A stretch of DNA of 33,881 nt from Pirellulales bacterium (GTDB taxonomy: Bacteria > Planctomycetota > Planctomycetia > Pirellulales > Thermoguttaceae). A program made the position numbers and the translations under genes. Shown here piece by piece: positions 9,288 to 19,861 of the stretch; position 1 is the stretch's first letter; each line of letters starts with the position of its first letter. The notes beneath the pieces are model-generated. The model did not search any database. It was not told the DNA's origin and worked only from the letters and a program-made list of their open reading frames with translations. The DNA is taken from the NCBI GenBank assembly GCA_016928165.1, contig JAFGLH010000197.1, forward strand, positions 1 through 33,881, given 5' to 3'.

Positions 9288-10514
9288 TCAATCTTGCTCG
9301 GTGTCGAAGGCTTTGCCGTGAGTGGGATTCTCGAGGAACACGCCGCTGAAGATTTCCTGCACCGGCAACTCGACCGGACCGGCCTTGAACATCGTTCCGG
9401 CCGTTCCAGAATCGACGGCGTCGATAATGAACCCGGGGTTCAGGTAGCTGTCTCCGTTCTGGTCGGAAAACTGCTTCACCGAGCCGTCGGCCATGAGGAT
9501 GTTGCAGGTGCCGTTGTGGTGCGCGTACCAGTCGCGGGTGTCGTGGAGGAAGTATCCTTCGTTGTGGCTGGCAGCCGCGCTGGCGCCGGCATAGATCGCG
9601 TCCCAATCGCCGGCCATCTCGGCCGCCACCTGGTTGGTGAGGTCCACGTCAGCTTCCGGTATCCAGATGCCGTTTCCGCTGACCAGGTTGGCCGGGCCGT
9701 CGCAGAAGGCCTCGGTCAGCCGCGAGCCGGCTTCCATATAGACGGTGTCGGTGGCTTCCGAATAGAGTTCATCGGAGAGGAAGGCCTCGCCCGGATCGCC
9801 GGGACCGCCGCAACCGAGCAGCGGGATATTCGAGGCGGGGATCGTCGAATTTTCCAGCATCCGCATGGTGAGCGGCCCCGTGGTGGCGCCGAGTCCTTTT
9901 CCGGTCGAAGCGCCGCCGTTGGGCAGCGGCCACGTGTAGACCAGCGAGTCGCTGACGTATTCGGCGGTCTTTTTCGGCCCGCCGCGGACAAGATACCAGC
10001 TTGCGACGTAGTTGGTGTTGTAGCCCTTGTCGAGCAACGCCTCGGCGGCCAGGGCGGCGTTGGCTTCGTTGGCGGCATCCACCAAGCCCGCACAAAAGCC
10101 TTGGGTAAGCCGCTCCGCGGGGCAGCCGTCTTTGGCGTTGTTTGTGACGCCGCCGTTGGCGATGATGTCGTTCCACTTCTCCAGGCCCTGCATGGGGTTG
10201 CCCGGATCGAGCAACTTACCCGGCTCGCAGACGCCTAGGTTGACCAAGTCGGCGACCCAGCCCCAGGTGTCGGGGCAGCCGTCGCGGCGGAAGTCGAACG
10301 CACCGGTGCAGAGCCGGGTGCGCGAGTCGCGGTCGGCGTGCAGCAGCAGGCCGATGCCGAATTGGCGGAGGTTGCTCTTGCACTGCGCGCCGCGGGCGGA
10401 CTCGCGGGCCGCCTGCAACGCCGGCAACAACATCGCCGCAATAATACCGATGATCGTGATTACCACGAGCATCTCGACGAGCGTGAAACCACGCCGTTTG
10501 GTCGAACGTTTCAT
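9288..10514 (-). CDS. DUF1559 pseudopilin-like protein (H-X9-DG type)
   Basis: 408 residues. The N-terminus is a class III (prepilin) signal: [28 protein letters not shown], with predicted cleavage after G9 and the conserved Glu at 14, followed by one membrane helix. The C-terminus has the H-X9-DG motif (H333 to D343-G344, within [14 protein letters not shown]). DUF1559 proteins are greatly expanded in Planctomycetota; they are thought to be processed by prepilin peptidase and exported by a type II secretion or type IV pilus-like system, but individual roles are unknown. An AAAAGGAG ribosome site at 10524-10531 lies nine bases before the ATG and fixes the start. A similar gene follows at 10740-11831 in the same orientation, pointing to tandem duplication and divergence. 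Confidence 0.9.
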   Translation of the reverse strand: MKRSTKRRGFTLVEMLVVITIIGIIAAMLLPALQAARESARGAQCKSNLRQFGIGLLLHADRDSRTRLCTGAFDFRRDGCPDTWGWVADLVNLGVCEPGKLLDPGNPMQGLEKWNDIIANGGVTNNAKDGCPAERLTQGFCAGLVDAANEANAALAAEALLDKGYNTNYVASWYLVRGGPKKTAEYVSDSLVYTWPLPNGGASTGKGLGATTGPLTMRMLENSTIPASNIPLLGCGGPGDPGEAFLSDELYSEATDTVYMEAGSRLTEAFCDGPANLVSGNGIWIPEADVDLTNQVAAEMAGDWDAIYAGASAAASHNEGYFLHDTRDWYAHHNGTCNILMADGSVKQFSDQNGDSYLNPGFIIDAVDSGTAGTMFKAGPVELPVQEIFSGVFLENPTHGKAFDTEQD

Positions 10515-10714
10515 TGTGAGAATCTCCTTTTGTCTGTTTTAGATGCCGAAAACGCGTTGCGTCGCGAGACGCGGCGGTTTCCCTCGCTTCGCGGCTTGAG
10601 AAACCCGCCGACAACTTGCGAACTAATAGAGTTGTCTTTCCGCTCCAATTCGGGCGTATACCCGTTGCGCGTCACGATCGTTGACATTGCAATCTTTGGT
10701 TCCTGCCCGGACAC
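10511..10714 (-). CDS. Candidate small upstream ORF, 67 codons, overlapping the next start (uncertain)
   Basis: The frame starts with GTG right after an AAAGGAG sequence and ends in TGA that shares bases with the ATG of the DUF1559 gene (ATGA overlap), the usual arrangement of translational coupling. The GTG is too close to that AAAGGAG for ordinary initiation, and the next ATG (ten codons on) is too far, so translation is doubtful. The product is basic, has no membrane segment, and is not recognised. It may be only a leader sequence. Confidence 0.2.
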   Translation of the reverse strand: MSGQEPKIAMSTIVTRNGYTPELERKDNSISSQVVGGFLKPRSEGNRRVSRRNAFSASKTDKRRFSQ

Positions 10715-10739
10715 CTCCTTTCTCCGCTGTGTAGCGGTT

Positions 10740-11831
10740 TTATCTCAAGTACCACTTACTCAATATCATTTCCTCGGGCAGTTCGATCTCGGCGTCGGCG
10801 AAGCCGTTTGCCGGGGTCGGCTGGAACCCGTCGTTCAGTAGTCCGTCGTTGTTGCCGTCGGCGAAGGCGCGTACGCTTCCGTCGGCGAAGAGGACGTTGC
10901 AGGCGCCGCAATGCACGGGAGCGAATCCGCGGAAATCCTGCCGCGTGGCGTTCCATGCGGCCCACCAGCCGTCGGCGCCGCCCTGCGGGGTTCCGTCGGC
11001 GAATTTTGGCGCGTCCATTTCTGGATTGGTCGCCGGGCCGGGCGTTGTGCTCATGGCGGTCGGATCGCCCGCTTCGTTATTTCCGATCGGCATGGCGAGC
11101 GGCGATGACGTCCCGCCGCAGCCGAGCAGCGGGATGAAGCTGGTCGATACCGAGGCGGTGTCCGCCCTGCCCGGGGTCAACGGCCCCAGCGTGGAATGGA
11201 GGGCCATCCTGCTGGGCGCGCACCCCGGCTTGTCGCTTTTGATGTTGCCGCTTTTGTCCAGCAGCAGCCCCGATCGCACCAGCCACCAGCTCGTCGTGTA
11301 GTTGGTGTTATAGTGTTCCTTGTAGATGTCGTTTTCCACCAGCGCCCTTCGCTCATAGCTGCCGGGGGCCAGGTTTTGTTCCACGATCGCCCGGCATGGA
11401 TTGACGATCGGCGAGCCGTCCGGGGCCGTGCGGGCGGGACTGCCCAAACGATCGACGCACGTCGCGGAGGTGGAAACGATCATGTTCAACAATTCGTTGT
11501 AAGTGGCGCTGATCCGCGCCGGGTTCGAGGGGCAAAGCATCTCCCCGACCGGTATGCCTTGTTCGACCAGGTCGGCGACCCAGCCAACTTCGGTCACGCA
11601 GCCGTCGTGTTTCCAACTGAACGCTCCCGAGCAATACGTCTGATTGCGTTGGGCATGGGCGGCAAAGCCGATGCCGAATTGCCGCAGGTTCGACGCGCAG
11701 GCGGTTTGCCGGCTGGCCGCCCTGGCGCGTTGCAGGGCGGGGAACAACATCGCCACCAACATGCCGATAATCGAAACGACCACCAACAATTCCACCAGAC
11801 TGAACCCCGACCGGTTTTTCGTTGTTCGCAT
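10740..11831 (-). CDS. DUF1559 pseudopilin-like protein, second copy
   Basis: 363 residues. The prepilin-type N-terminus (KNRSGFSLVELLVVVSIIGMLVAML, cleavage after G9, Glu14) and C-terminal H-X9-DG motif (H307, in HCGACNVLFADG) match its downstream neighbour. The two also share a middle segment ([11 protein letters not shown] in one, DGC..VGWVADLV in the other) and a SNLRQFGIG block after the helix, so they are paralogues that have diverged strongly in between. The open frame extends 27 codons further upstream, but a GGGAG at 11838-11842, six bases before this ATG, and the position of the prepilin signal decide for 11831. Probably exported through a type II secretion/pilus-like route; role unknown. 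Confidence 0.9.
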   Translation of the reverse strand: MRTTKNRSGFSLVELLVVVSIIGMLVAMLFPALQRARAASRQTACASNLRQFGIGFAAHAQRNQTYCSGAFSWKHDGCVTEVGWVADLVEQGIPVGEMLCPSNPARISATYNELLNMIVSTSATCVDRLGSPARTAPDGSPIVNPCRAIVEQNLAPGSYERRALVENDIYKEHYNTNYTTSWWLVRSGLLLDKSGNIKSDKPGCAPSRMALHSTLGPLTPGRADTASVSTSFIPLLGCGGTSSPLAMPIGNNEAGDPTAMSTTPGPATNPEMDAPKFADGTPQGGADGWWAAWNATRQDFRGFAPVHCGACNVLFADGSVRAFADGNNDGLLNDGFQPTPANGFADAEIELPEEMILSKWYLR

Positions 11832-11837
11832 TACCGA

Positions 11838-11842
11838 CTCCC
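11838..11842 (-). promoter_or_regulatory. Ribosome binding site fixing the start of the second DUF1559 gene
   Basis: GGGAG on the minus strand, six bases before ATG at 11831. It excludes the longer in-frame start at 11912. Confidence 0.6.
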
Positions 11843-12108
11843 ATTTCGGCGGTGTGATTAAGCCGACGACGTTTTCCGGCCGTGCCCGAGACGACCCGCC
11901 GACGGCCGACATTGAGGGAATTATCGTCCGGCCGCATGGGAGTTTGATGTGCGAGGCGAGAATCTTCGGTCAGAATTCAGTTAGAAAAACGTTCGCCTCT
12001 CCGGCCCGCGGCGCCCTGGGCGCGTTACGCCTCGGATCGTATATTGGACGGGCGGCCCGCCCGGTCGCCTACCGATCGCCTATTTGTTATGCGCGCGGCA
12101 GTCCGAAC

Positions 12109-12552
12109 ATGAGAAAACCATTGCCGCCAACCTGCTTCCTCGCCGCCATCGGCTCGATGGCCGTCCTGCATTTGCTGCTGCCGATCCGGCAACTGTTCGA
12201 CTGGCCGTGGCGGGCCATCGGGTTGGCGCCGCTCGCCGCCGGCGTTGCGTTAAACCTGCTCGCCGACCGGTCGTTCAAAAAGCTGGGAACAACGGTCAAG
12301 CCGTTCGAGAAATCCCAGGCATTAGCCGTCGACGGCGTGTTCAGGATCAGCCGGCACCCGATGTATCTCGGCATGGTCCTCATGCTGCTCGGCATAGCGA
12401 TATTGCTCGGTTCCGTCGCGCCATGGTTTGTTGTGCCGCTATTGGCCGTCGGGTTCGACAGGGCGTTTATCCGGCCCGAAGAGCGCGTGTTGGACGCAAC
12501 GTTCGCGGACGAGTATCGCGCGTACCGCCGCCGCGTGCGACGATGGATATAA
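12109..12552 (+). CDS. Small integral-membrane methyltransferase, ICMT/PEMT-like
   Basis: 147 residues with four or five membrane helices (~8-25, 36-52, 86-100, 104-120). The C-terminal half carries the signature of isoprenylcysteine carboxyl methyltransferase-like proteins: RISRHPMYLGM at ~79-89 (the family's RHP.Y.G, SAM-binding) and RPEERVLDATFADEYRAYRRRVRRWI at the end (EE followed by F...Y..Y...V.R). Such proteins transfer methyl groups from SAM to small or lipid substrates within the membrane; bacterial substrates are mostly unknown. The frame is open for a long way upstream, across the start region of the divergent DUF1559 gene, but this ATG directly precedes the first hydrophobic helix and gives the usual compact size. 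No strong ribosome site is seen. Transcribed away from the DUF1559 pair. Confidence 0.8.
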   Translation: MRKPLPPTCFLAAIGSMAVLHLLLPIRQLFDWPWRAIGLAPLAAGVALNLLADRSFKKLGTTVKPFEKSQALAVDGVFRISRHPMYLGMVLMLLGIAILLGSVAPWFVVPLLAVGFDRAFIRPEERVLDATFADEYRAYRRRVRRWI

Positions 12553-12618
12553 CAATTCGCCGGAAAAGACCTGGACACAACGAAGATTGCCCGCGAGAAT
12601 ATGCAAATGGGCGGTGAA

Positions 12619-12672
12619 GGGGACAGGCACATTTTTAGCCCTTGAAAGGGCGAAAAAAATGAGTCCGTCCCC
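12619..12672. repeat. REP-like palindromic element, copy A (inverted relative to copy B)
   Basis: Outer arms are GGGGACAGGCACATTTTT on the left and ATGAGTCCGTCCCC on the right, around an inner GCCCTT-GAAAGGGC hairpin. The same element lies at 18479-18531 in inverted orientation: there the GGGGACCGGCTCATTTTTT arm comes first and the GTGCCTGTCCCC arm last. Homology extends a few bases outside (TGAAGGGG here, CCCCTTCA there). Short palindromes with GGGGAC/GTCCCC ends of this kind are typical of REP sequences mobilised by RAYT (IS200-like) enzymes; no such enzyme is in the window. Confidence 0.8.
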
Positions 12673-12685
12673 GGTCCGTGAACAG

Positions 12686-12714
12686 TTACGGTTTTTTTCT
12701 CGCGGATTTATAGT
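12686..12714 (+). promoter_or_regulatory. Possible sigma-70 promoter of tRNA-Arg
   Basis: TATAGT at 12709-12714 is a good -10 box; a weak TTACGG lies at 12686-12691 with a 17-base spacer. The predicted transcript start falls almost at the tRNA 5' end. Confidence 0.4.
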
Positions 12715-12721
12715 TATTTTT

Positions 12722-12794
12722 GCGCCCGTAGCTCAACGGATAGAGCAGCGGACTTCTAATCCGCAGGTTGCAGGTTCGAGTCCTGCCGGGCGTG
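12722..12794 (+). tRNA. tRNA-Arg (anticodon UCU)
   Basis: All four stems pair: acceptor GCGCCCG/CGGGCGT (first pair G-U), D stem GCTC/GAGC, anticodon stem GCGGA/TCCGC around loop CTTCTAA (anticodon TCT, reading AGA/AGG), and T stem GCAGG/CCTGC around TTCGAGT. It is 73 nt with discriminator G, and CCA is not encoded. It stands alone, between repeat copy A and convergent gyrB. Confidence 0.95.
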
Positions 12795-12824
12795 CTTGGG
12801 ATCGTGCCCCATGCTTCAGGCGCG

Positions 12825-12845
12825 GCGGCGGCGCATCGCCGCCGC
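12825..12845. terminator. Strong GC hairpin between tRNA-Arg and gyrB ends
   Basis: A perfect 9-bp stem (GCGGCGGCG / CGCCGCCGC) with a CAT loop lies between the convergent tRNA and gyrB 3' ends. There is no T-run on either strand, so termination is inferred from position and stability only. Confidence 0.4.
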
Positions 12846-12867
12846 AGTGCAATCGACCGAATAACCG

Positions 12868-15722
<2,855 letters not shown>

Positions 15723-15764
15723 AAATCCGTTCCCATAGCTTCAACACGCCCCCGATCCAGCGAA

Positions 15765-16880
15765 CTATTGGTCCTGCGCCAGGGGCATGATAACGTAGGC
15801 GTAACCGTCGTCCGTAACGCAGATGGCGGCGCTCTCCGCGTCGCGCAATTCCATGGTGAAGTTCTGTTCCGCGTCCAACACCTTGAGGAAGTCGCCCATG
15901 AAGCGCGGATCGAGAGTAATATCGATAGACGGCCCTTCATAGGCGACGGGCAATTCGACGTGCGATTCGCCCAGTTCCGCGCCGTGGCCGGCCAAGACTA
16001 CTTTGCCGCCGCCGAAGGTTAGATTTACGCCGCGTCTGTCCTCGCTGGTCACGATGGCGGCCTGTCGGATGGCCGCGTAAAAGGGTCCGGCCGTCAACTC
16101 GATTTTTTGCATTCCATCGCGTCGGGGAAAGACATCCCTCCATTTAGGATAGCGTCCCTCCATCAAGCGAGAGTAGATGGTCGCCCGGCCGCCGTGGACC
16201 AACACGTCGTTTTCGCGCACGGAAATTTGGACGTCGCCCTCCTCGTCCGCCAAAGCCCTTTCGATTAGTTGCATTGCCCGAGTGGGAATTATCGTCGCAT
16301 TGTCCCCCATAGCATACTCACCAACCGATTTGGCCGGTCCTTCCTGGCGAGTCAACCGGCGTCCATCGGTGGAAACGGCCGTCAAGCCGTCGCCGGTCAA
16401 TTCCAACAATACTCCCCCGAGGGCATAACGGCTGCTTTCGGTGTCGGTGGCGTATACCGTGCGGCGAATTACTTCGCGGAAAAAGCGGGCGGGGAGTTCG
16501 TGGTATTGCTCCGCCTTAAACTCTGCCACGGCGGGAAATTCATTGGGGTTTTCGCAGGGAAGCTGAAATTCGCTCTGCCCGCCGCGGACCAATATCTTTC
16601 CGCCGTCGCTTTCCAGAAACAGCTTTTCGTCGCTGTTTTCCGACAGGATTTTCCCAAAACGGTCCCTGGGGAGAACCACGTCGCCGGGAGATTCCACGGC
16701 AATGCCGGTCACCGCGACACGTATGCCTACTTCCAAATCTGTTCCTATTAGCGTTGTTTTGTCGGCAGCGGCCTCCAATTTTATGTTTTGGAGGATCGGC
16801 TTGGGACTGCGCGGAGGGGCCACGTTGGCGGCCACTTGGAAGGCATGTAATAATTTTTCTCGTTCGCAAATTGCTTTCAT
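15765..16880 (-). CDS. dnaN: DNA polymerase III beta subunit (sliding clamp)
   Basis: 371 residues, the normal length of a clamp with three similar domains. It begins MKAICEREKLLHAFQVAANV, shows PILQNIKLEA..DKTTLIGTDLEVGIRV in domain 1, ALGGVLLEL.GDGLTAVSTDGRRL in domain 2, and ends ...GDFLKVLDAE..F..ELRDAESAAICVTDDGYAYVIMPLAQ, the usual end that lines the protein-binding pocket (the last residues replace the common PMRL). The clamp rings DNA and tethers the replicative polymerase. An AAAGGAA site about ten bases before the ATG supports the start. It follows dnaA by 289 bases; the next gene is the DciA-like gene instead of recF. Confidence 0.97.
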   Translation of the reverse strand: MKAICEREKLLHAFQVAANVAPPRSPKPILQNIKLEAAADKTTLIGTDLEVGIRVAVTGIAVESPGDVVLPRDRFGKILSENSDEKLFLESDGGKILVRGGQSEFQLPCENPNEFPAVAEFKAEQYHELPARFFREVIRRTVYATDTESSRYALGGVLLELTGDGLTAVSTDGRRLTRQEGPAKSVGEYAMGDNATIIPTRAMQLIERALADEEGDVQISVRENDVLVHGGRATIYSRLMEGRYPKWRDVFPRRDGMQKIELTAGPFYAAIRQAAIVTSEDRRGVNLTFGGGKVVLAGHGAELGESHVELPVAYEGPSIDITLDPRFMGDFLKVLDAEQNFTMELRDAESAAICVTDDGYAYVIMPLAQDQ

Positions 16881-17169
16881 ACCGGTTACATTCCTTTCTT
16901 ATTATTGTTTAATTGAATTCAAATAGCAGCAGTTATGAGTCGACGTCTTCAAGTGTCGACGAGGGAATTGCCGGCATCAAACACCGTTGTCTCGCAGGTG
17001 GTTGCGATGAAAAGCCGCGCCGCCGCGATTGTGAAAAATCCGTTGATTGAGTGGCATTGCATTGTCGTTTCAGCTTCGGTGATTGGCGTGAATTGCATGG
17101 CGTCGGGTTTATCTGTTGTTGAGTGTGGTCGATGTGGCCGTGGAATCGACGTGAAACGACAACGAATCG
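16881..17169. other. dnaA-dnaN gap: candidate origin or regulatory region
   Basis: 289 bases without a credible gene. The part next to dnaN (about 16888-16936) is clearly AT-rich against the GC-rich surroundings. One sequence on the minus strand, TTTTTCACA (17030-17038), and a second, TTTTCCACA (17175-17183, inside the last dnaA codons), match TTWTNCACA, a relaxed DnaA-box form. There is no box cluster of the kind found at well-defined origins, so the origin call is tentative. The region should also hold the dnaN promoter. Confidence 0.35.
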
Positions 17170-18246
17170 TCATGTTTTCCACAGGGCGTTTTGCAGTAGA
17201 TCAATGGCTTCATGTATATTAGGGTCGTGTTTGAGGCAGGTTTCCGTTCGGCGAATGCCATGCAAGACCGTCGCGTGGTCGCGTCCGCCGAAATACCGCC
17301 CAATAGTATTTAATTGTATGCGTCCGATCCGCCGGGCGAGATACATGGCCACGCCGCGCGCGGCGACCAGCGCGCGGCGGCGGGACGGACCTCTCATATC
17401 GGCCAGACGGACTGCAAAATGTCGCGCCGCCGCCAAGGCGATCTCGTGCAAACTCGGCAGCCGGCGCAACCTGCGGCGATCAACATATTCTCGAGCGGCC
17501 GCCGGGTCAAGGAGGTCGTTGTCGCCGCACGGCTCCATTGCTTCCCACAACGCGCCGGCCAATTCCAATGCCGTGCCGCTTAGACCGTCGGCCAACACGC
17601 GCGCCGTCGCGGCTGGCAATTTCATTCCACGCGATTGGGCTAGCCGTTGCAGCAGCAGCAGGCGGGCTTCGGGGCCGGGCGGAGACAGCGGGACGGTCAG
17701 GCCGCCGCTTAAACGGCTGAGCAAGGCGGGCAATATGCCGGGCAAATCGCCGGGAGCCGTCGATGCAGTGACGATGACCCATCGTCTCGCCGCCGACAAC
17801 GCGTCCATCGCGGCGACCAACTCTTCTTGTGCATTGAGTTTGTCGGAGCGGCGGTAAATCGGTCTCCCCAAGTCCTCCACGATCAGCAAGTCGGCTCCGC
17901 GATGTTTGGCGCGGAACTCGTCGACCGCTTGCGTCTCGATGGCTTCGGCGAGATCGCGGGCAAAATCGGCCGCGGACGTATGCGCCACCCGTTGGCCGCG
18001 ATAACGCTTTTGCCACGCCGCGGCAATGCCTGCGGCCAAGTGCGACTTGCCGGTCCCGCAGGCACCGTGGAAGACTACGGGCGAATAATCGGCTTTCCGC
18101 CGCTCAAGGATGTGGCGGACAGCGACCACGACCAGCCGGTTTTCCGGCCCGGCCAAGAAATTACCGGATGTGCATCCACATACCCAAGTAGTGGACCCTT
18201 CTACCATGCAGCCCGGAAGAGGTATGTCAACAACGCCGTCAACCAT
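17170..18246 (-). CDS. dnaA: Replication initiator DnaA, short form without domains I-II
   Basis: 358 residues against ~450 usual. Domain III (AAA+) starts almost at the N-terminus: FLAGPENRL (30-38), Walker A GACGTGKSHL (61-70), a Walker B-like LLIVEDLG (120-127), and LLSRLSGGL (176-184, Arg178 as box VII finger). Domain IV is well kept: SRRRALVAARGVAMYLAR and the signature FGGRDHATVLHGIRR (319-333) that reads DnaA boxes. Oddities: no domain I (helicase/partner binding), Walker B has Glu-Asp where most DnaA have Asp-Asp, and the sensor-2 motif, usually NVRELEGAL, is TALELAGAL (225-233), so its Arg is Leu227. The frame is open for 37 codons above ATG 18246 but holds no usual start; M14 is an alternative. 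DnaA opens oriC and starts replication. First gene of dnaA-dnaN-dciA-gyrB. Confidence 0.9.
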   Translation of the reverse strand: MVDGVVDIPLPGCMVEGSTTWVCGCTSGNFLAGPENRLVVVAVRHILERRKADYSPVVFHGACGTGKSHLAAGIAAAWQKRYRGQRVAHTSAADFARDLAEAIETQAVDEFRAKHRGADLLIVEDLGRPIYRRSDKLNAQEELVAAMDALSAARRWVIVTASTAPGDLPGILPALLSRLSGGLTVPLSPPGPEARLLLLQRLAQSRGMKLPAATARVLADGLSGTALELAGALWEAMEPCGDNDLLDPAAAREYVDRRRLRRLPSLHEIALAAARHFAVRLADMRGPSRRRALVAARGVAMYLARRIGRIQLNTIGRYFGGRDHATVLHGIRRTETCLKHDPNIHEAIDLLQNALWKT

Positions 18247-18478
18247 GTCGTCACCAGTGCGGACTTGGAAGCGAACATTGTAGCGTTTTTCGGGAAAGTA
18301 TACGAGGTGGGTCCGCGGGGCGTCTTTGATTGACGGGCAGGTGAAATTGGCCGTTTATTCGCGTATTTTGCATGTTTTCGGTTCCTTCCCCAGTGTCTGT
18401 CCCGAAACGCTTGCTCGCACGCAACGGCTTTATAAACCGCCGCCGAGCATGTATGCTTATGGATTGTAACCACAGGCC
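18247..18478. other. Divergent region upstream of dnaA
   Basis: The gap between the dnaA start and the S41 peptidase start is 306 bases; its right end is repeat copy B. I see a TATAAA on the minus strand (near 18430) without a matching -35 box, and no DnaA-box cluster. A 90-codon minus-strand frame here (18201-18473) overlaps dnaA in another frame and shows no protein-like features. Nothing else can be supported. Confidence 0.3.
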
Positions 18479-18531
18479 GGGGACCGGCTCATTTTTTCGC
18501 CCTTGAAAGGGCGAAAAATGTGCCTGTCCCC
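18479..18531. repeat. REP-like palindromic element, copy B
   Basis: Same element as 12619-12672, inverted. Arms: GGGGACCGGCTCATTTTTT on the left, AAAAATGTGCCTGTCCCC on the right, around a perfect CGCCCTT-GAAAGGGCG hairpin. It ends 21 bases before the ATG of the S41 peptidase, and an in-frame GTG at 18520 lies inside it. Confidence 0.8.
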
Positions 18532-18552
18532 TTCACTGCCGAAAAGACCCCG

Positions 18553-19848
18553 ATGCCGCGCCGGAACCTGCTCATTTTGCTTATGGCCGCCCTGTTGGCG
18601 CTAACTTGCTACCTCAGGGCGCACAAGAATCTGTATCTTGTCGTCATGGCTGACGCCATCGGCAAGATTGAGCGGCGCTCGTTGGAACCGATCGACGACA
18701 GGCGGTTGTTCGAGGGGGCCATGCAGGGGATGCTCGGCCAACTGGACGTCAATTCGTTCTTCGTTCCGGCGGACGATTTGGATGCTTTTCTCGAGGAAAT
18801 AGAGCAGCAGTTCGTGGGCGTCGGCATGCAGATTGTTTTGGAGCCTGAAACCAACCAACTGATGGTCGGCAGTCCGCTGGTTGGCTCGCCGGCTTACCAG
18901 GCGGGCGTGTTGGCCGGCGACCGAATACTTAAGATCGACGGCGAGAGCACCGAGGGCATGACGTTGCCGGAAGCCAGTCAATTGTTGCGCGGCCCGGCCG
19001 GAACGCCGGTCGCGCTCTCCGTGTTGCACGCGGGCGAGAAAGAGCCTGTCGAGGTCACTATCGTCCGCGACGTGGTGCATGTTGATACCGTGCTGGGCGA
19101 TACCCGCAACGGGGACGGTTCGTGGAACTATTTCTTGGCCGGCCGCGATCGAATCGGTTACGTCCGCATCGTGAATTTTTCTGAAACGACGGCCGAGGAG
19201 TTTGAGTGCGTGTTGAACGCGTTGACCGACCAAGGCATGCGCGGCTTGGTGCTTGATCTGCGCAACGACCCCGGCGGCTGGTTGAGGGCCGCGGTGGACG
19301 TTTGCAATCAACTGATCTCCTCCGGCGTCATCGTCACCATTCGCCGCCGCGGCGGCCGGGTCAGCGACACTTACGAAGCCGGCGGAGAGGGGAAGTTTAC
19401 GGATTGCCCCATGGCGGTGATCGTCAATCAGGAAACCGCCAGCGCCGCGGAGATCGTCGCCGCCTGCATGCAGGACCACGCTCGGGCGGTAATCGTCGGC
19501 CAGCGAACTTACGGCAAGGGCACGGTCCAGGAATTGATCCCGCTCCAGCCGGGTTGCGGCGCCATGAAGCTGACCACCGCCAGCTACTGGCGGCCCAGCG
19601 GGCGGAATATTCAGCGGCCCCGGAAAGCAACCGATAAAGAACAATGGGGCGTTGTCCCGAACGACGGATGCGAGGTCGCATTGACCGATGATGAGTACGT
19701 GCAGTGGCAGTTGTGGCGGTGGCGGCGCGACGTGTATCAAGGCCCCGGCGGCGGCGAAAAGCCATACGTCGACCGCCAGCGCAAGCGGGCCGTCGAGTAC
19801 ATAGAGCAGGCGATAAAAAAGCCGCGACCGACGGCCGCGCCTGAATGA
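18553..19848 (+). CDS. S41 family C-terminal processing peptidase
   Basis: 431 residues from ATG 18553. Residues ~4-18 (NLLILLMAALLALTC) are a signal peptide or anchor, so the enzyme acts outside the cytoplasmic membrane. A PDZ domain follows at ~85-175 (FVGVGMQIVLEP, SPAYQAGVLAGDRILKIDG). The S41 core has IGYVRIVNFSE, LVLDLRNDPGGWL, and the catalytic pair Ser297 (in ETASAAEI) and Lys322 (in TYGKGTVQ), 25 apart as in CtpA/Prc. These serine/lysine proteases trim or degrade exported proteins from their C-terminus. A GTG start at 18520 would put the first residues inside a palindromic repeat and is rejected. The gene runs divergently from dnaA and ends 13 bases before the convergent pheT stop. 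Confidence 0.93.
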   Translation: MPRRNLLILLMAALLALTCYLRAHKNLYLVVMADAIGKIERRSLEPIDDRRLFEGAMQGMLGQLDVNSFFVPADDLDAFLEEIEQQFVGVGMQIVLEPETNQLMVGSPLVGSPAYQAGVLAGDRILKIDGESTEGMTLPEASQLLRGPAGTPVALSVLHAGEKEPVEVTIVRDVVHVDTVLGDTRNGDGSWNYFLAGRDRIGYVRIVNFSETTAEEFECVLNALTDQGMRGLVLDLRNDPGGWLRAAVDVCNQLISSGVIVTIRRRGGRVSDTYEAGGEGKFTDCPMAVIVNQETASAAEIVAACMQDHARAVIVGQRTYGKGTVQELIPLQPGCGAMKLTTASYWRPSGRNIQRPRKATDKEQWGVVPNDGCEVALTDDEYVQWQLWRWRRDVYQGPGGGEKPYVDRQRKRAVEYIEQAIKKPRPTAAPE

Positions 19849-19861
19849 GGCGGGCTAGGCG

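Noticed and set aside
9225-10238. 337-codon plus-strand frame opposite the DUF1559 gene
   Set aside because: Shadow of the DUF1559 gene, which has a ribosome site and both family motifs.
12049-12063. CGGGCGG-C-CCGCCCG palindrome upstream of the ICMT-like gene as operator
   Set aside because: Could equally be GC-rich chance; no second site or regulator gene nearby supports it.
18201-18473. 90-codon minus-strand frame upstream of dnaA
   Set aside because: Overlaps the dnaA start in another frame; no ribosome site, no domain, and the composition looks random.
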